Assembly (NCBI GenBank): GCA_020629315.1
Contig: JAHDDO010000011.1
Span: 1-64,000, forward strand
Length of the DNA: 64,000 bases
Source of the DNA: Saprospiraceae bacterium
GTDB lineage: Bacteria > Bacteroidota > Bacteroidia > Chitinophagales > Saprospiraceae
Direction of reading: 5' to 3'
Shown: piece after piece, positions 16,930-25,813 of the stretch
Position numbering within the stretch: position 1 is the first letter of the stretch
Layout of the letters: each line of letters starts with the position of its first letter
Translations under genes and position numbers: made by a program
The notes under the pieces: generated by a model
Seen by the model: only the letters and a program-made list of their open reading frames with translations
Databases searched by the model: none
Told to the model about the DNA's origin: nothing

Positions 16930-19379
16930 ATGCTGTATTTAAATAGAAGTTTGACGTTTCTTCCGGGGCCATTTACCCCTGAAGCAAAAGGTCGGTAGAA
17001 ACTATCTAATATATTATCAACCCCAAACTGCAACATATACTTTTCTCCAAATTTCTTGGTAATGTTCCAATTTAATAAATGATAATCTAAACTTCCAACG
17101 GGGGTAGCTAAATCTGGATTGTCTACGGAGCCTCCAAAATCATTAATATCCTTGGATGAAAAATACTGATATCTAATCATACTCTGCCAACTGCCCACTT
17201 CATATAGTAAGCTTCCTGTGGCAAACCAAGGAGGAATATGCCCTAAAGGTCCTGAAACTTCTCTATTCTCATCTAACACATTTCCTTCCGTGATATTTAC
17301 ACTGATTTCGGACCGTAAGGTCGAAGATAGGCGATAGTTGCCCGATAATGTTACACCTCTCACTCTAGCTAGAGCTGCATTGCTATTAGCCGTAACAAGC
17401 AAGGTATCCCCTTCATACAGGTAGCTTGTTTGTCCATCAGGTAAACTAAAAAAGTCGCGTATAATAGCGTCCTTTAGTATGGATTGGTATCCCACTATTT
17501 GGAAATTGCTTCTCTCTGATTCGAATTGATAAGCTAATTCAAAATTTTGGGTCCGTTCTGGCGACAGATCTACATTAGGAACAGTGATTTCATTATTATT
17601 GACTCTAATCTTTGCTAGATCATCTACATTAGGTGCTCTGAATGCAGTACCAAGACCCAATCGTATCGTCGACCTCTCAATGGAATATCTACCATAAAAA
17701 TTCCATACAAAGGCTTGCGTTTGGCTTTCAATACCATCATAATAATGCTCAGGCCATTCAAAAATATCTCGCTGCACATAATGTAACTTCATCCCTTGGA
17801 AGCTCTGCCGCATCCCTCCACTTAGCTTTAAACGCTGATTTTTACTATACCAATCTGTTTTGAAAAACATGCCGGTGTTCCACAAGGTATTATTTCCGTC
17901 AGCATACCTGCTTAACTGATCGTTTAGTTGCTCGCCACTAATTACATTTTCGCTGTATGCTTTTGAGTTTACAGCATTAAACTGAAAATCTGCTCCATAG
18001 GAAATTGAAACTCGATCAAATAATAACTTCCCAGCGTCAAGATTTACGCTATTAACAAATACATCTTCTTCGTTAAATATGCGATTGATATTACCGAATC
18101 GTCTATTAATTCGATCTTCATCAATACGTTGATAGGCTAGCAGTAAAGACAGGCGATCATAAAGTTTGTTCTGTTGATCTAATTCGAATAAAGCACTTAA
18201 TAGTAATCTATTTTGAGGTCCGTAATACCATTCTGAAAAGCGCAATTCCCCAAGTCCATTTTCTTCGATGAGGGCATCATATCTTGGAACATCACTTGAT
18301 GTCGAATATTGTATATTCAAAAAAGTTTTAAATTGATCACTAATCTTGTATCCTATTTTTTGGATGATGTCAAATTGGTCATAGCCTGAACCTACTTGCA
18401 AATGTGGGTTTTCATTAACGCTAATCATATCTTGACCCGTTGATGACGTTTCTACAAATGAATTTCGTAGACCAAATGTTGGAAATTCTTGGGGTCTAAA
18501 AGCTTGGCCTGAACGTAAATCACCAAATCGATTAATACTTATGCTAGTATATGTACTAAACTCCGAGGAGGACATTGAACCATCCAAATGAATACCTAAG
18601 CCCCTATTAACTGAATGCGTGGACAAAGATGCATTAAAATTTCGTTGGATACCATCAGCGCAAAATCTAAGATTCTTAGTCCTAAAATGAATAACACCAC
18701 CCAATGCATCTGATCCATAAACCAAAGAACCAGGGCCAAATAACAGTTCCACTCGCTCTAAGCTTTGGTGATCCACCGTCATGGCATTCTGAAGATGTCC
18801 ATTGCGATAAATAGCGTTATTCATACGGACTCCGTCTACGACCAATAGTAGCTTATTAGCTTCAAAGCCACGCATGATAGGGCTACCTCCTCCGTATTGA
18901 CTTTTCTGAACAAACACTTCTCCACTTGAGGCAAGTATATCCGCTGTATTTTGCAATTGTAATGCTTCTAAATTCCTAGCACTAATAGTTTCTACTTGGC
19001 CTATTATTGACGATTTTTTCTCATTATTTCGACCTATTAAAATGATTTCATCCAAAAGTAAGTCTGAGCTTTGGAGCGTTATGGTCATAGGGAAAGAACT
19101 TTGTTCCGAAATAGCCAGCTCGAGCTCTTCATACCCTAGATATTGAAAGACTAAGGTTTTGCCAACAATCTCTTCTTTAGAAAGGGAGACCTTGCCTAGT
19201 TCATCTGTAATAAATCCATTGTTTTCGCCAAAAATGAGTATTTGAACACCAATAAGAGGCACACCTTCTTCATCTAGAACTTGTATTTTTTCTTGTGCAC
19301 CTAGCCATACAGATGCTAGTAAAAAACAACTACAGATCAGCTGCCTTTTGCAATCGTATAGTAAACGTAGTTCCTTCAT
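16926..19379 (-). CDS. TonB-dependent outer membrane receptor, heme/haemoglobin-receptor-like
   Basis: 817 residues from the chosen ATG. A signal peptide ending near ASVWLGAQ is followed by a carboxypeptidase-regulatory-like domain (about 25-110), then a plug domain with GGGSPIMRGFEANKLLLVVD and VYGSDALGGVIHFRT, and a 22-strand-type barrel ending in NVKLLFKYSI. The plug wording is closest to the haemoglobin/heme/transferrin receptor branch, but the substrate cannot be proved; no SusD or heme-binding gene is adjacent. I prefer the ATG at 19379 over the codon at 19400 because it gives a shorter n-region. The gene begins inside the 3' end of the histidine kinase gene (50-bp overlap). Known family role: TonB-energised uptake across the outer membrane. 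Confidence 0.9.
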   Translation of the reverse strand: MKELRLLYDCKRQLICSCFLLASVWLGAQEKIQVLDEEGVPLIGVQILIFGENNGFITDELGKVSLSKEEIVGKTLVFQYLGYEELELAISEQSSFPMTITLQSSDLLLDEIILIGRNNEKKSSIIGQVETISARNLEALQLQNTADILASSGEVFVQKSQYGGGSPIMRGFEANKLLLVVDGVRMNNAIYRNGHLQNAMTVDHQSLERVELLFGPGSLVYGSDALGGVIHFRTKNLRFCADGIQRNFNASLSTHSVNRGLGIHLDGSMSSSEFSTYTSISINRFGDLRSGQAFRPQEFPTFGLRNSFVETSSTGQDMISVNENPHLQVGSGYDQFDIIQKIGYKISDQFKTFLNIQYSTSSDVPRYDALIEENGLGELRFSEWYYGPQNRLLLSALFELDQQNKLYDRLSLLLAYQRIDEDRINRRFGNINRIFNEEDVFVNSVNLDAGKLLFDRVSISYGADFQFNAVNSKAYSENVISGEQLNDQLSRYADGNNTLWNTGMFFKTDWYSKNQRLKLSGGMRQSFQGMKLHYVQRDIFEWPEHYYDGIESQTQAFVWNFYGRYSIERSTIRLGLGTAFRAPNVDDLAKIRVNNNEITVPNVDLSPERTQNFELAYQFESERSNFQIVGYQSILKDAIIRDFFSLPDGQTSYLYEGDTLLVTANSNAALARVRGVTLSGNYRLSSTLRSEISVNITEGNVLDENREVSGPLGHIPPWFATGSLLYEVGSWQSMIRYQYFSSKDINDFGGSVDNPDLATPVGSLDYHLLNWNITKKFGEKYMLQFGVDNILDSFYRPFASGVNGPGRNVKLLFKYSI

Positions 19380-20484
19380 TTGGTTTCGAGATTTTGACAA
19401 AGATCTTTCCCTTATGATAATTCTCTATAATCCGGCGAGCTAAGGATAAACCTAAGCCCCAGCCCCGCTTCTTTGTCGAATATCCTGGCTGGAATACTGT
19501 TTTATATTTTGATGCTGGAATACCTTTCCCCGAGTCGGTAATATCAATATTTATATACGCGCCATCGTGATAAATATACGATTGAATGGAGCCTTTATTT
19601 TCCATTGCATCCAAAGAATTGCGTAATATGTTTTCTACGACCCAAGCAAAAAGATGCTGATTAAGTAATGCTTGGTGATAGGCTGAACCGTCGTGATTCA
19701 CAGCAAAGTCAATTTTCTTAGGTGCTCTACGCTTCATATAATGGAATGCCTTTTCTACTTCGCTAACTACGTCATAGTCTTCAAGCTTTGGTTTTGAGCC
19801 AATTTTTGAAAACCGGTCTGCAATTAATTCAAGGCGTTCTACATCATTTCGCAATTCCATTACTATTTCTTCTTGATCCGGATTGATACCACTACTCTTT
19901 AGATGTTCGATCCAAGCGATAATAGCACTTATAGGTGTTCCTAACTGATGAGCTGTTTCTTTAGCCATACCTACCCAAACCCGGTTCTGCTCTGCCTTTC
20001 TAGAATTACTAAACCCAAGGTATCCAAAACCTACAAATGCACCCAATAACACCATTTGGACAAATGGGAATAAGGTGATCAGTTTATACAATCTTGAATT
20101 TTCAAAGTAGATGTAACGAGCATATCCTGTTGTTTCCACTGGTTCTTTACCCGCTTTTAGAAATTTTTCTTTTCGCTTTCTATAATAATCTTGAGAATGT
20201 TCTCTTGGGAAATTTGCAGCGGTGAATATCCCGTCTTCACTTTCCATGATCACCGGGATATTATTATATTTTTCTAGGATATCGGCTTCAAACTGAACAT
20301 CTGCATCTAAGGATTTTTCATAGATGGACTCCATGGCCTTAGCATATAGAATCACCTTATTTTCCTCATTTTCTGCTAATTTATTAGCTAAATAGCCAGA
20401 ATAAATGATTGTGATCAGCACGATGACAGATCCAGCAATCAAAAAATATAATTTCCACCTTGATTTCCTTGAGTAGATATCCAT
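19330..20484 (-). CDS. Membrane sensor histidine kinase
   Basis: 384 residues. A transmembrane helix (about 12-33), an extracytoplasmic sensor of roughly 100 residues (34-135), then a second helix (about 136-157). The H-box is AKETAHQLGTPISAIIAW with phosphoacceptor H179, the N-box is ENILRNSLDAM (N285, N289), the G1 box DSGKGIP (317-323) and the G2 box GWGLGLSLARRI (341-352). No response regulator or receiver domain is encoded nearby, so this is an orphan kinase. It heads a four-gene operon with the TonB-dependent receptor, whose start lies 50 bp inside its coding sequence. The context suggests it senses or controls the envelope function of that operon. A -7-like TATCTTTA box lies 7 bases before its ATG. 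Confidence 0.93.
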   Translation of the reverse strand: MDIYSRKSRWKLYFLIAGSVIVLITIIYSGYLANKLAENEENKVILYAKAMESIYEKSLDADVQFEADILEKYNNIPVIMESEDGIFTAANFPREHSQDYYRKRKEKFLKAGKEPVETTGYARYIYFENSRLYKLITLFPFVQMVLLGAFVGFGYLGFSNSRKAEQNRVWVGMAKETAHQLGTPISAIIAWIEHLKSSGINPDQEEIVMELRNDVERLELIADRFSKIGSKPKLEDYDVVSEVEKAFHYMKRRAPKKIDFAVNHDGSAYHQALLNQHLFAWVVENILRNSLDAMENKGSIQSYIYHDGAYINIDITDSGKGIPASKYKTVFQPGYSTKKRGWGLGLSLARRIIENYHKGKIFVKISKPNEGTTFTIRLQKAADL

Positions 20485-20491
20485 TAAATGA

Positions 20492-20499
20492 TAAAGATA
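20492..20499 (-). promoter_or_regulatory. -7-like box TATCTTTA, 7 bases before kinase ATG
   Basis: Seven of eight matches to TAnnTTTG on the minus strand. It is divergent from the rlmN box within the same 76-bp intergenic region, and the leader would be near zero. Confidence 0.4.
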
Positions 20500-20548
20500 C
20501 GTGCAATAACTAAAACGAATCCATTCCCATGATTCTTATAAATGTGTC

Positions 20549-20556
20549 TACTTTTG
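20549..20556 (+). promoter_or_regulatory. rlmN -7 box TACTTTTG, 4 bases before the ATG
   Basis: Exact TAnnTTTG; only TAGT separates it from the rlmN start. RlmN has no other usable start nearby, so a leaderless mRNA is predicted. Confidence 0.65.
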
Positions 20557-20560
20557 TAGT

Positions 20561-21610
20561 ATGGCCGAACAAGGGAGAGAAGATATACGACTTTATTCAA
20601 AAGAGGCGCTGATTGAGCGGCTTGAAAGTGATGGCTTTAAAGGCTTCAGAGCAAAACAGATCTACGAATGGCTTTGGAAAAAAGGAGCCGCTTCTTTTGA
20701 TGAAATGAGCAATGTATCACTTTCTATGCGTGAGTGGTTAACCGAACGTTTTGAAATACGAAAAATAACATTGGACACAGCCCAATTTAGTTCTGATGGG
20801 ACTATTAAAAGCCGATTTAAACTATGGGATGGTGCCATGATTGAATCCGTACTAATTCCAGTACCGAAAGATAAGAGGTTTACGGTCTGTGTTTCTAGCC
20901 AAGTAGGTTGTAGCTTAAGTTGTAGTTTCTGTGCCACTGGCAAAATGAAACGAGTCCGAAATCTTGATCCAGGAGAAATCGTTGATCAAATACAATTTGT
21001 AAATGATCAATCGTTAGAAAAATTTGGTTACCCTCTGACAAACATAGTTTTCATGGGGATGGGTGAACCTCTTCTTACATATAAAAATGTAATGGAAAGT
21101 ATAAAGATGATAAGTTCACCTGAAGGATTAGGTATGTCCTCAAGACGAATAACTATAAGCACAGCAGGCATTGCAAAAATGATTCGAAAATTAGCCGACG
21201 ATAATTCTAAGGTCAATTTAGCTTTATCTCTTCACGCAGCCGATGATAAAAAGCGAGATCAAATTATGCCGATCAATGAGCAAAATGACTTGGATAGTTT
21301 AGTCGATGCCTTAGAATACTACTACCTGACGACTCGCAATAAAATTAGCTTTGAATACATATGTTTCGCTGGCTTTAATGATTCTATAGAAGATGCTGAT
21401 AAACTGGTGCAACTGTGTAAGCGTTTTCCAGTAATGATAAATATAATCGAGTATAATCCTATCGCTGGCTTCGACATGCATAAATCTGACGAAGACCAAA
21501 TCAATAGATTTGCGAGACGAATTCGATCCAAAGGAATCATGGTTACTGTCCGACGGTCAAGAGGTAAAGATATTGATGCGGCTTGTGGCCAACTGGCTAA
21601 TATTGATTAA
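20561..21610 (+). CDS. rlmN: 23S rRNA (adenine(2503)-C2)/tRNA (adenine(37)-C2) methyltransferase
   Basis: 349 residues, radical-SAM enzyme. The [4Fe-4S] motif Cx3Cx2C is GCSLSCSFCATG (C117, C121, C124). The C-terminal methyl-carrying cysteine is in DIDAACGQLA (C342). The N-terminal FRAKQIYEWLWKKG segment and GMGEPLLTYKNV are family hallmarks. It methylates A2503 of 23S rRNA and A37 of some tRNAs, with effects on decoding fidelity and susceptibility to antibiotics acting at the peptidyl-transferase centre. It is divergent from the histidine kinase operon and convergent with recX (4-bp TTAA stop overlap). Confidence 0.97.
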   Translation: MAEQGREDIRLYSKEALIERLESDGFKGFRAKQIYEWLWKKGAASFDEMSNVSLSMREWLTERFEIRKITLDTAQFSSDGTIKSRFKLWDGAMIESVLIPVPKDKRFTVCVSSQVGCSLSCSFCATGKMKRVRNLDPGEIVDQIQFVNDQSLEKFGYPLTNIVFMGMGEPLLTYKNVMESIKMISSPEGLGMSSRRITISTAGIAKMIRKLADDNSKVNLALSLHAADDKKRDQIMPINEQNDLDSLVDALEYYYLTTRNKISFEYICFAGFNDSIEDADKLVQLCKRFPVMINIIEYNPIAGFDMHKSDEDQINRFARRIRSKGIMVTVRRSRGKDIDAACGQLANID

Positions 21611-22086
21611 ACACTAGGAAGGAATTCTGCTATTTCAGCATAATGGTATCCCTTCCTAAGCATGTAGTCCTTTATTTTTTTATGCTTAATAAAGCGATTT
21701 TTTTCACGGTCCAATGTCCTTTCTTTTTTAGAAATAGCTTTTATAATTTGATCTATATATAATTGATTATCAATTTGTTGTAACGCTTTTTTAATATTGT
21801 AGCTCGAAATATTCCTTCGCTTTAACTCCATCGTTATTTTAGCTTTACTCCAAGCTTTTATTCTGTGTTTACCACGGGCGTAGCTCTCTGCAAATCGAGT
21901 TTCATTCAAAAAGTTATCAGATATTAATTCACTAATTATCTCATCTCGGTCATCACCATAGACGCCATATTCAAATAATTTATTAGCCACATCTTGGTGA
22001 CAACGATCTTGATAGGCGCAATACTTTTGAAGTTTATCCAGTGCCTGATCTGGTGTGAGGTGTTGTTTGTATTTCTGTGGTTCCAA
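21607..22086 (-). CDS. recX: Regulatory protein RecX
   Basis: 159 residues. RecX proteins bind RecA filaments and modulate recombination and the SOS response. Diagnostic segments are LQKYCAYQDRCHQDVANKL, FLNETRFAESYARGKHRIK and WSKAKITMELKRRNIS, followed by the lysine-rich helical C-terminal repeat. The start is TTG at 22086; an upstream in-frame stop and absence of in-frame ATG leave it as the best choice. No recA is in the window. It is convergent with rlmN. Confidence 0.92.
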   Translation of the reverse strand: MEPQKYKQHLTPDQALDKLQKYCAYQDRCHQDVANKLFEYGVYGDDRDEIISELISDNFLNETRFAESYARGKHRIKAWSKAKITMELKRRNISSYNIKKALQQIDNQLYIDQIIKAISKKERTLDREKNRFIKHKKIKDYMLRKGYHYAEIAEFLPSV

Positions 22087-22172
22087 AATTATTTACCATT
22101 AATTAATCTGCCAAAGGTGTTACTTCAAGTCAAATTTTCGTCTCCAAACTGTAACCAATCCAAATAATAAAT

Positions 22173-22994
22173 ATGGAAATAAATGTAGCTAATATTGCCC
22201 AGACCGTTATTGAACTAAGTATCACCTACCTTCCTAAGGTAGCTTTAGCCATACTTTTCCTAATAATAGGTAATCGTCTCATAAAGTGGATAGTTAAAGT
22301 ATTTGGCAATACACTAGCTAATACAGAAACAGATATCAGTCTATCGAAGTTCCTTCAATCACTGCTAAGCATTGGTCTACGCATAATGCTTATTCTTTCG
22401 GTTGCCTCCATGTTTGGTATTAATACTACTGCGTTTATCGCCATTATAAGTGCATTAATGGTAGGTGTAGGCATGGCACTCAATGGTACTATAGGCCACT
22501 TCGCCAGTGGAGTCATGATTCTTTTATTCAAACCGTTTAAAGTGGGAGATCTTGTAACCATTGGTGGAGGAAGAACCGGAACTGTTGAAGCCATTAATGC
22601 TTTTAACACTACACTAAAAACCCTTGATAATCAAAGAATTATAATTGGAAATAGTAATGTAACAGGTAATGATGTAGTTAATATTTCAGGCCAAGGCGAA
22701 GTGGGTGTAGAACTCAGTTATGGCATAGGCTATGATGATAATATTGATAAAGCAAGACAAATTATTCTGAAAGTAGGTTCTGAATGCCCTTATATACTTA
22801 ACGAACCTGCCCAAAGTGTAGTCGTATCAGAATTAGGAGATAGTGCAGTCATATTGGCGACTCGGCCCTTTTGTAAGAGCGAACACTATTGGGATACAAA
22901 ATTCTACATGCAAGAAAATGTCAAGAAAGCTTTTGATCAGCAAGATATCGGTATACCATATAATACTCTTGATATTAAAATGCTTACCAACTAA
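22173..22994 (+). CDS. Small-conductance mechanosensitive channel (MscS family)
   Basis: 273 residues, about the length of E. coli MscS. Three transmembrane segments lie in the first 130 residues; the third is the pore helix, with glycine/alanine-rich IISALMVGVGMALNGTIGHFASGVM. The beta domain follows (VGDLVTIGGGRTGTVEAINAF, NSNVTGNDVVN). It forms an inner-membrane heptamer that releases solutes on hypo-osmotic shock. It is monocistronic, followed by a hairpin terminator. The usual Bacteroidota promoter box is not clear upstream. Confidence 0.95.
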   Translation: MEINVANIAQTVIELSITYLPKVALAILFLIIGNRLIKWIVKVFGNTLANTETDISLSKFLQSLLSIGLRIMLILSVASMFGINTTAFIAIISALMVGVGMALNGTIGHFASGVMILLFKPFKVGDLVTIGGGRTGTVEAINAFNTTLKTLDNQRIIIGNSNVTGNDVVNISGQGEVGVELSYGIGYDDNIDKARQIILKVGSECPYILNEPAQSVVVSELGDSAVILATRPFCKSEHYWDTKFYMQENVKKAFDQQDIGIPYNTLDIKMLTN

Positions 22995-23002
22995 AATAAA
23001 TT

Positions 23003-23034
23003 AGGCCGATCCGGATACCCGAATCGGCCTTTAT
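23003..23034. terminator. Intrinsic terminator between mscS and the lytic transglycosylase gene
   Basis: An AGGCCGAT/ATCGGCCT stem (23003-23010 with 23023-23030) continues after one mismatch into a CGG/CCG inner stem with an ATAC loop. Both flanks are AT-rich, so it can serve the two convergent genes. Confidence 0.8.
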
Positions 23035-23057
23035 GTTGCTTATTGCTTTGCTGTTAT

Positions 23058-24149
23058 TTATGATTTAATCGGCAATACTCTTGGACGGATACTAGTTACC
23101 TTAGCTAAATAGTTACTAGTCAATTTTGTCAGTGCCATTATACTATCTCTACTCTCTGCTAACTCCCTTCGCTCTCGTTCTTTTCTTCGCTCGACCATCG
23201 CGTCAAAAGAAACTTTATCATACAATCTAAGATAATCGTGCATCCTGTTTGATGGTATAATCAAAGTATAATCACCTTTTGCTGGTATCAAACCCTTTTT
23301 GTAAGATGGATTCAATCGTTTTAGTACATCAATATGAATGTTAAGACTCTCGCTTAAATCATTGATTTTCAAGTCTTTATTTACATCTATTTCTACCGTT
23401 GACTGTAGCAACTCGTCTGGGACCTTTGGCTGTAGACCGTGCTCATGATAGTAATTCATCAAGTATAATGAAGCTATGACTCGTGGAACATACGCTTGTG
23501 TTTCTTTAGGTAAATATTTACTCATTTTCCAAAAGTCTTTGGAACCTGAGCGCCTTATGGCTTTTCTAATATTCCCAGGGCCTGCGTTATAGGCAGCAAC
23601 GGCTAATGTCCAATCGCCAAACTGCTCATACAGATGTTCTAGATAATCCATTGCCGCAGCAGTCGATTTTTTAGGGTCTCTTCTTTCATCTATTAGCTCA
23701 GATATCTCTAAGCCCTGCATTTTACCTGTGGACTTAATAAATTGCCATAATCCAGCCGCCCCAACTCTAGATGTCGCGCTAGGTTTTAGTAATGATTCAA
23801 TGACGGCCACGTTCTTAAGTTCGGAAGGTAAATTACGCTTAGAAATTTCCTCATCAAATAAAGGAAAATAAAGCATCGCCCTACCTATTAGATCCTCGGT
23901 TGCTTTCCGGTGATAATAGGTATACTGTAATACTCTTGTTCGAACTTCAGAAGTATATTTTATTGAAATTGCTGACTGAAGATTCTCCAATCTATTGGAA
24001 ATATCGGCATCAGTAGGTTTCTGAACTTTGATGTCTAAATGGAATTCTGCAGCAACATTAACAGATGCAAACACTGTCGTAGGAGTAAAGCCTAACATCA
24101 GGACACAAAACACCACCATCATCGTAGCTATACAACGAATTCTGTTCAT
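23058..24149 (-). CDS. Lytic transglycosylase with C-terminal LysM-like region (MltD-like)
   Basis: 363 residues. A signal peptide (about 1-29) is followed by a helical lead and an SLT domain (about 95-230) with catalytic E118 in VAVIESLLKPSATS, then GAAGLWQFIKSTGKMQGL and VAAYNAGPGNIRKAI. A single LysM-like segment (about 255-310), ending GDYTLIIPSNR, probably binds peptidoglycan. It cleaves the MurNAc-GlcNAc bond with 1,6-anhydro product formation in the periplasm. It is monocistronic, with a roughly 310-bp AT-rich upstream region. Confidence 0.92.
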   Translation of the reverse strand: MNRIRCIATMMVVFCVLMLGFTPTTVFASVNVAAEFHLDIKVQKPTDADISNRLENLQSAISIKYTSEVRTRVLQYTYYHRKATEDLIGRAMLYFPLFDEEISKRNLPSELKNVAVIESLLKPSATSRVGAAGLWQFIKSTGKMQGLEISELIDERRDPKKSTAAAMDYLEHLYEQFGDWTLAVAAYNAGPGNIRKAIRRSGSKDFWKMSKYLPKETQAYVPRVIASLYLMNYYHEHGLQPKVPDELLQSTVEIDVNKDLKINDLSESLNIHIDVLKRLNPSYKKGLIPAKGDYTLIIPSNRMHDYLRLYDKVSFDAMVERRKERERRELAESRDSIMALTKLTSNYLAKVTSIRPRVLPIKS

Positions 24150-24459
24150 AGGATCAAACTTGTAATTTTCGGCGCTAGCCGAATGAGATAATCAAATAAT
24201 TAACGTCAGTTCGTCAGGTTAACAAAATAAAATTCGGATTTCATATATAAAGTATTTAGCATACGTAAATATATGAGGTGCAAATATAAAGGACTTTTAA
24301 ATTGTAAGTGAAGTATTTTTAATATTAAATTTTTATTTAATATGTTAAAGCAAATCACGTGCCAATCTTAAAATCACCAAATAAAATTTGCATGGCTAAT
24401 AAAAACGGGGGTTTGAGTGCTTTGTTTTAGTGTAGGGCGCTTATTATTCTAACAAAGTG
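24150..24459. other. 310-bp AT-rich intergenic region between the transglycosylase gene and hisS
   Basis: No gene is apparent. It contains a CGGC-GCTA-GCCG dyad at 24170-24181, a minus-strand CAAGTTTG (24155-24162) ending 5 bases before the transglycosylase ATG, and an exact minus-strand TATATTTG at 24281-24288. The half nearest hisS shows no clear hairpin terminator. Either -7 element could drive the transglycosylase gene. Confidence 0.5.
24281..24288 (-). promoter_or_regulatory. Possible distal -7 box TATATTTG
   Basis: Exact TAnnTTTG in a very AT-rich stretch. It would give the transglycosylase mRNA a leader of about 125 bases. A chance match is more likely here than elsewhere because of base composition. 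Confidence 0.35.
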
Positions 24460-25809
24460 TTAAATCAACGCTTTTAAGCTTTCTATTAGTATATCGGAGG
24501 AAAGAGCCGTTTGTTCTCCGGTCTCCATGATCTTTACTGAATATGTCTTTGATTGTACTTCTTCTTCCCCTATTATCATAACAAGTGGGATATTACGTCC
24601 TGCTGCATATTTCATCTGCTTTTTCATTTTAGCAGGTTCAGGGTAGACATCGCATGGGATGCCAGCACTTCGGATAGTGGCAGCTAAATTAAAACTATGG
24701 GCTAGTGCTGCTGCATCTAAGGATAGCAAGATTAGAGGTACTGTTGCGTCTGTATCCTCTGGAAATCGGTCTAATTCAAGCAAGACATCGTAAATCCGCT
24801 CAGCTCCAAAGGATATTCCTACACCTGAGAGGTCGCTCATACCAAAAACAGAAGTAAGGTCATCATACCGACCGCCGCCGCCAATACTACCCATTTTCAC
24901 TTCTTTAGAAACTACTTCTAGTATACAACCTGTATAATAGCTTAATCCCCTGGCCAAACTTATATCAAAAACAAGCTCCTGCTTTATCTCTACTGCATTA
25001 AGATAGGACAACACCTGTTTCAATTCCTCGTAGCCTTTCATTCCTGTAGGTGCATTTGTAAAAAATGCAGGTAATTGTTCGATATCCTTAATAGCTATGC
25101 CCGCTAACACTTTGGAAATGGCCTCCTTCGATATACCTCTTCTTTCCATTTCCTCCGCTACTTTTTCTTCACCTATTTTATCCAATTTGTCTAGTGCAAC
25201 GGTCATGTCTACAAATTGAGCTTCGATACCAGCAGTTTCAGCTATGCCGTATAATACTTTTCTATTATTGACCTTTATTTGAGTAGATAAGTTCAATCTA
25301 GTAAACACTTCATCATAAATCTTTACCAATTCTGCTTCATATAGCAATGAGCTAGACCCTACTACGTCCACATCACATTGATAAAATTCATTGTATCGAC
25401 CTTTCTGAGGTCTATCAGCTCTCCAAACTGGTTGAATTTGATAGCGCTTAAAAGGAAATTTTAACGCATGATGATTCATCACTACAAAACGGGCAAAAGG
25501 TACCGTCAGATCATATCTAAGACCTCTTTTTGAGATACTGGCGACAAGACCATTTGAGTCTTTATTTTCGAGGGCTTCTGGATTTGCTTTGGAAAGGAAA
25601 TCGCCATTATTTAACACTTTAAATAACAGGGCATCACCTTCGTCTCCGTATTTACCGGTAAGAGTGTGAAGATGTTCCATAGAAGGTGTTTCTAATGGAC
25701 CATATCCGTACAGTTCGAAAACATTCTTTATCGTTGAGAAAATGTATTCTCGTCTTTTTATATCCTGCGGCCCAAAATCCCTGGTACCTTTTAATATAGT
25801 CGGTTTCAT
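24460..25809 (-). CDS. hisS: Histidine--tRNA ligase
   Basis: 449 residues from the chosen start. A class II synthetase charging tRNA-His. MKPTILKGTRDFGPQDIKRR is the usual N terminus; motif 2 is WRADRPQKGRYNEFYQCDVD, histidine-binding signatures include RGLSYYTGCI, and GSIGGGGRYDDL is present, with a C-terminal anticodon-binding domain (about 350-449). A longer in-frame extension running back into pheS up to 25992 was rejected because it lacks family similarity. The start is 4 bp after the pheS stop, so pheS-hisS is an operon. Confidence 0.97.
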   Translation of the reverse strand: MKPTILKGTRDFGPQDIKRREYIFSTIKNVFELYGYGPLETPSMEHLHTLTGKYGDEGDALLFKVLNNGDFLSKANPEALENKDSNGLVASISKRGLRYDLTVPFARFVVMNHHALKFPFKRYQIQPVWRADRPQKGRYNEFYQCDVDVVGSSSLLYEAELVKIYDEVFTRLNLSTQIKVNNRKVLYGIAETAGIEAQFVDMTVALDKLDKIGEEKVAEEMERRGISKEAISKVLAGIAIKDIEQLPAFFTNAPTGMKGYEELKQVLSYLNAVEIKQELVFDISLARGLSYYTGCILEVVSKEVKMGSIGGGGRYDDLTSVFGMSDLSGVGISFGAERIYDVLLELDRFPEDTDATVPLILLSLDAAALAHSFNLAATIRSAGIPCDVYPEPAKMKKQMKYAAGRNIPLVMIIGEEEVQSKTYSVKIMETGEQTALSSDILIESLKALI

Positions 25810-25813
25810 TCCT

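Noticed and set aside
24150..24459. A tRNA or small RNA gene in the largest clean gaps (also 46417-46630, 58863-59072 and 60628-60773)
   Set aside because: No cloverleaf, T-loop GGTTCRA or CCA end was seen, and the sequences are strongly AT-rich. Folding was not computed.
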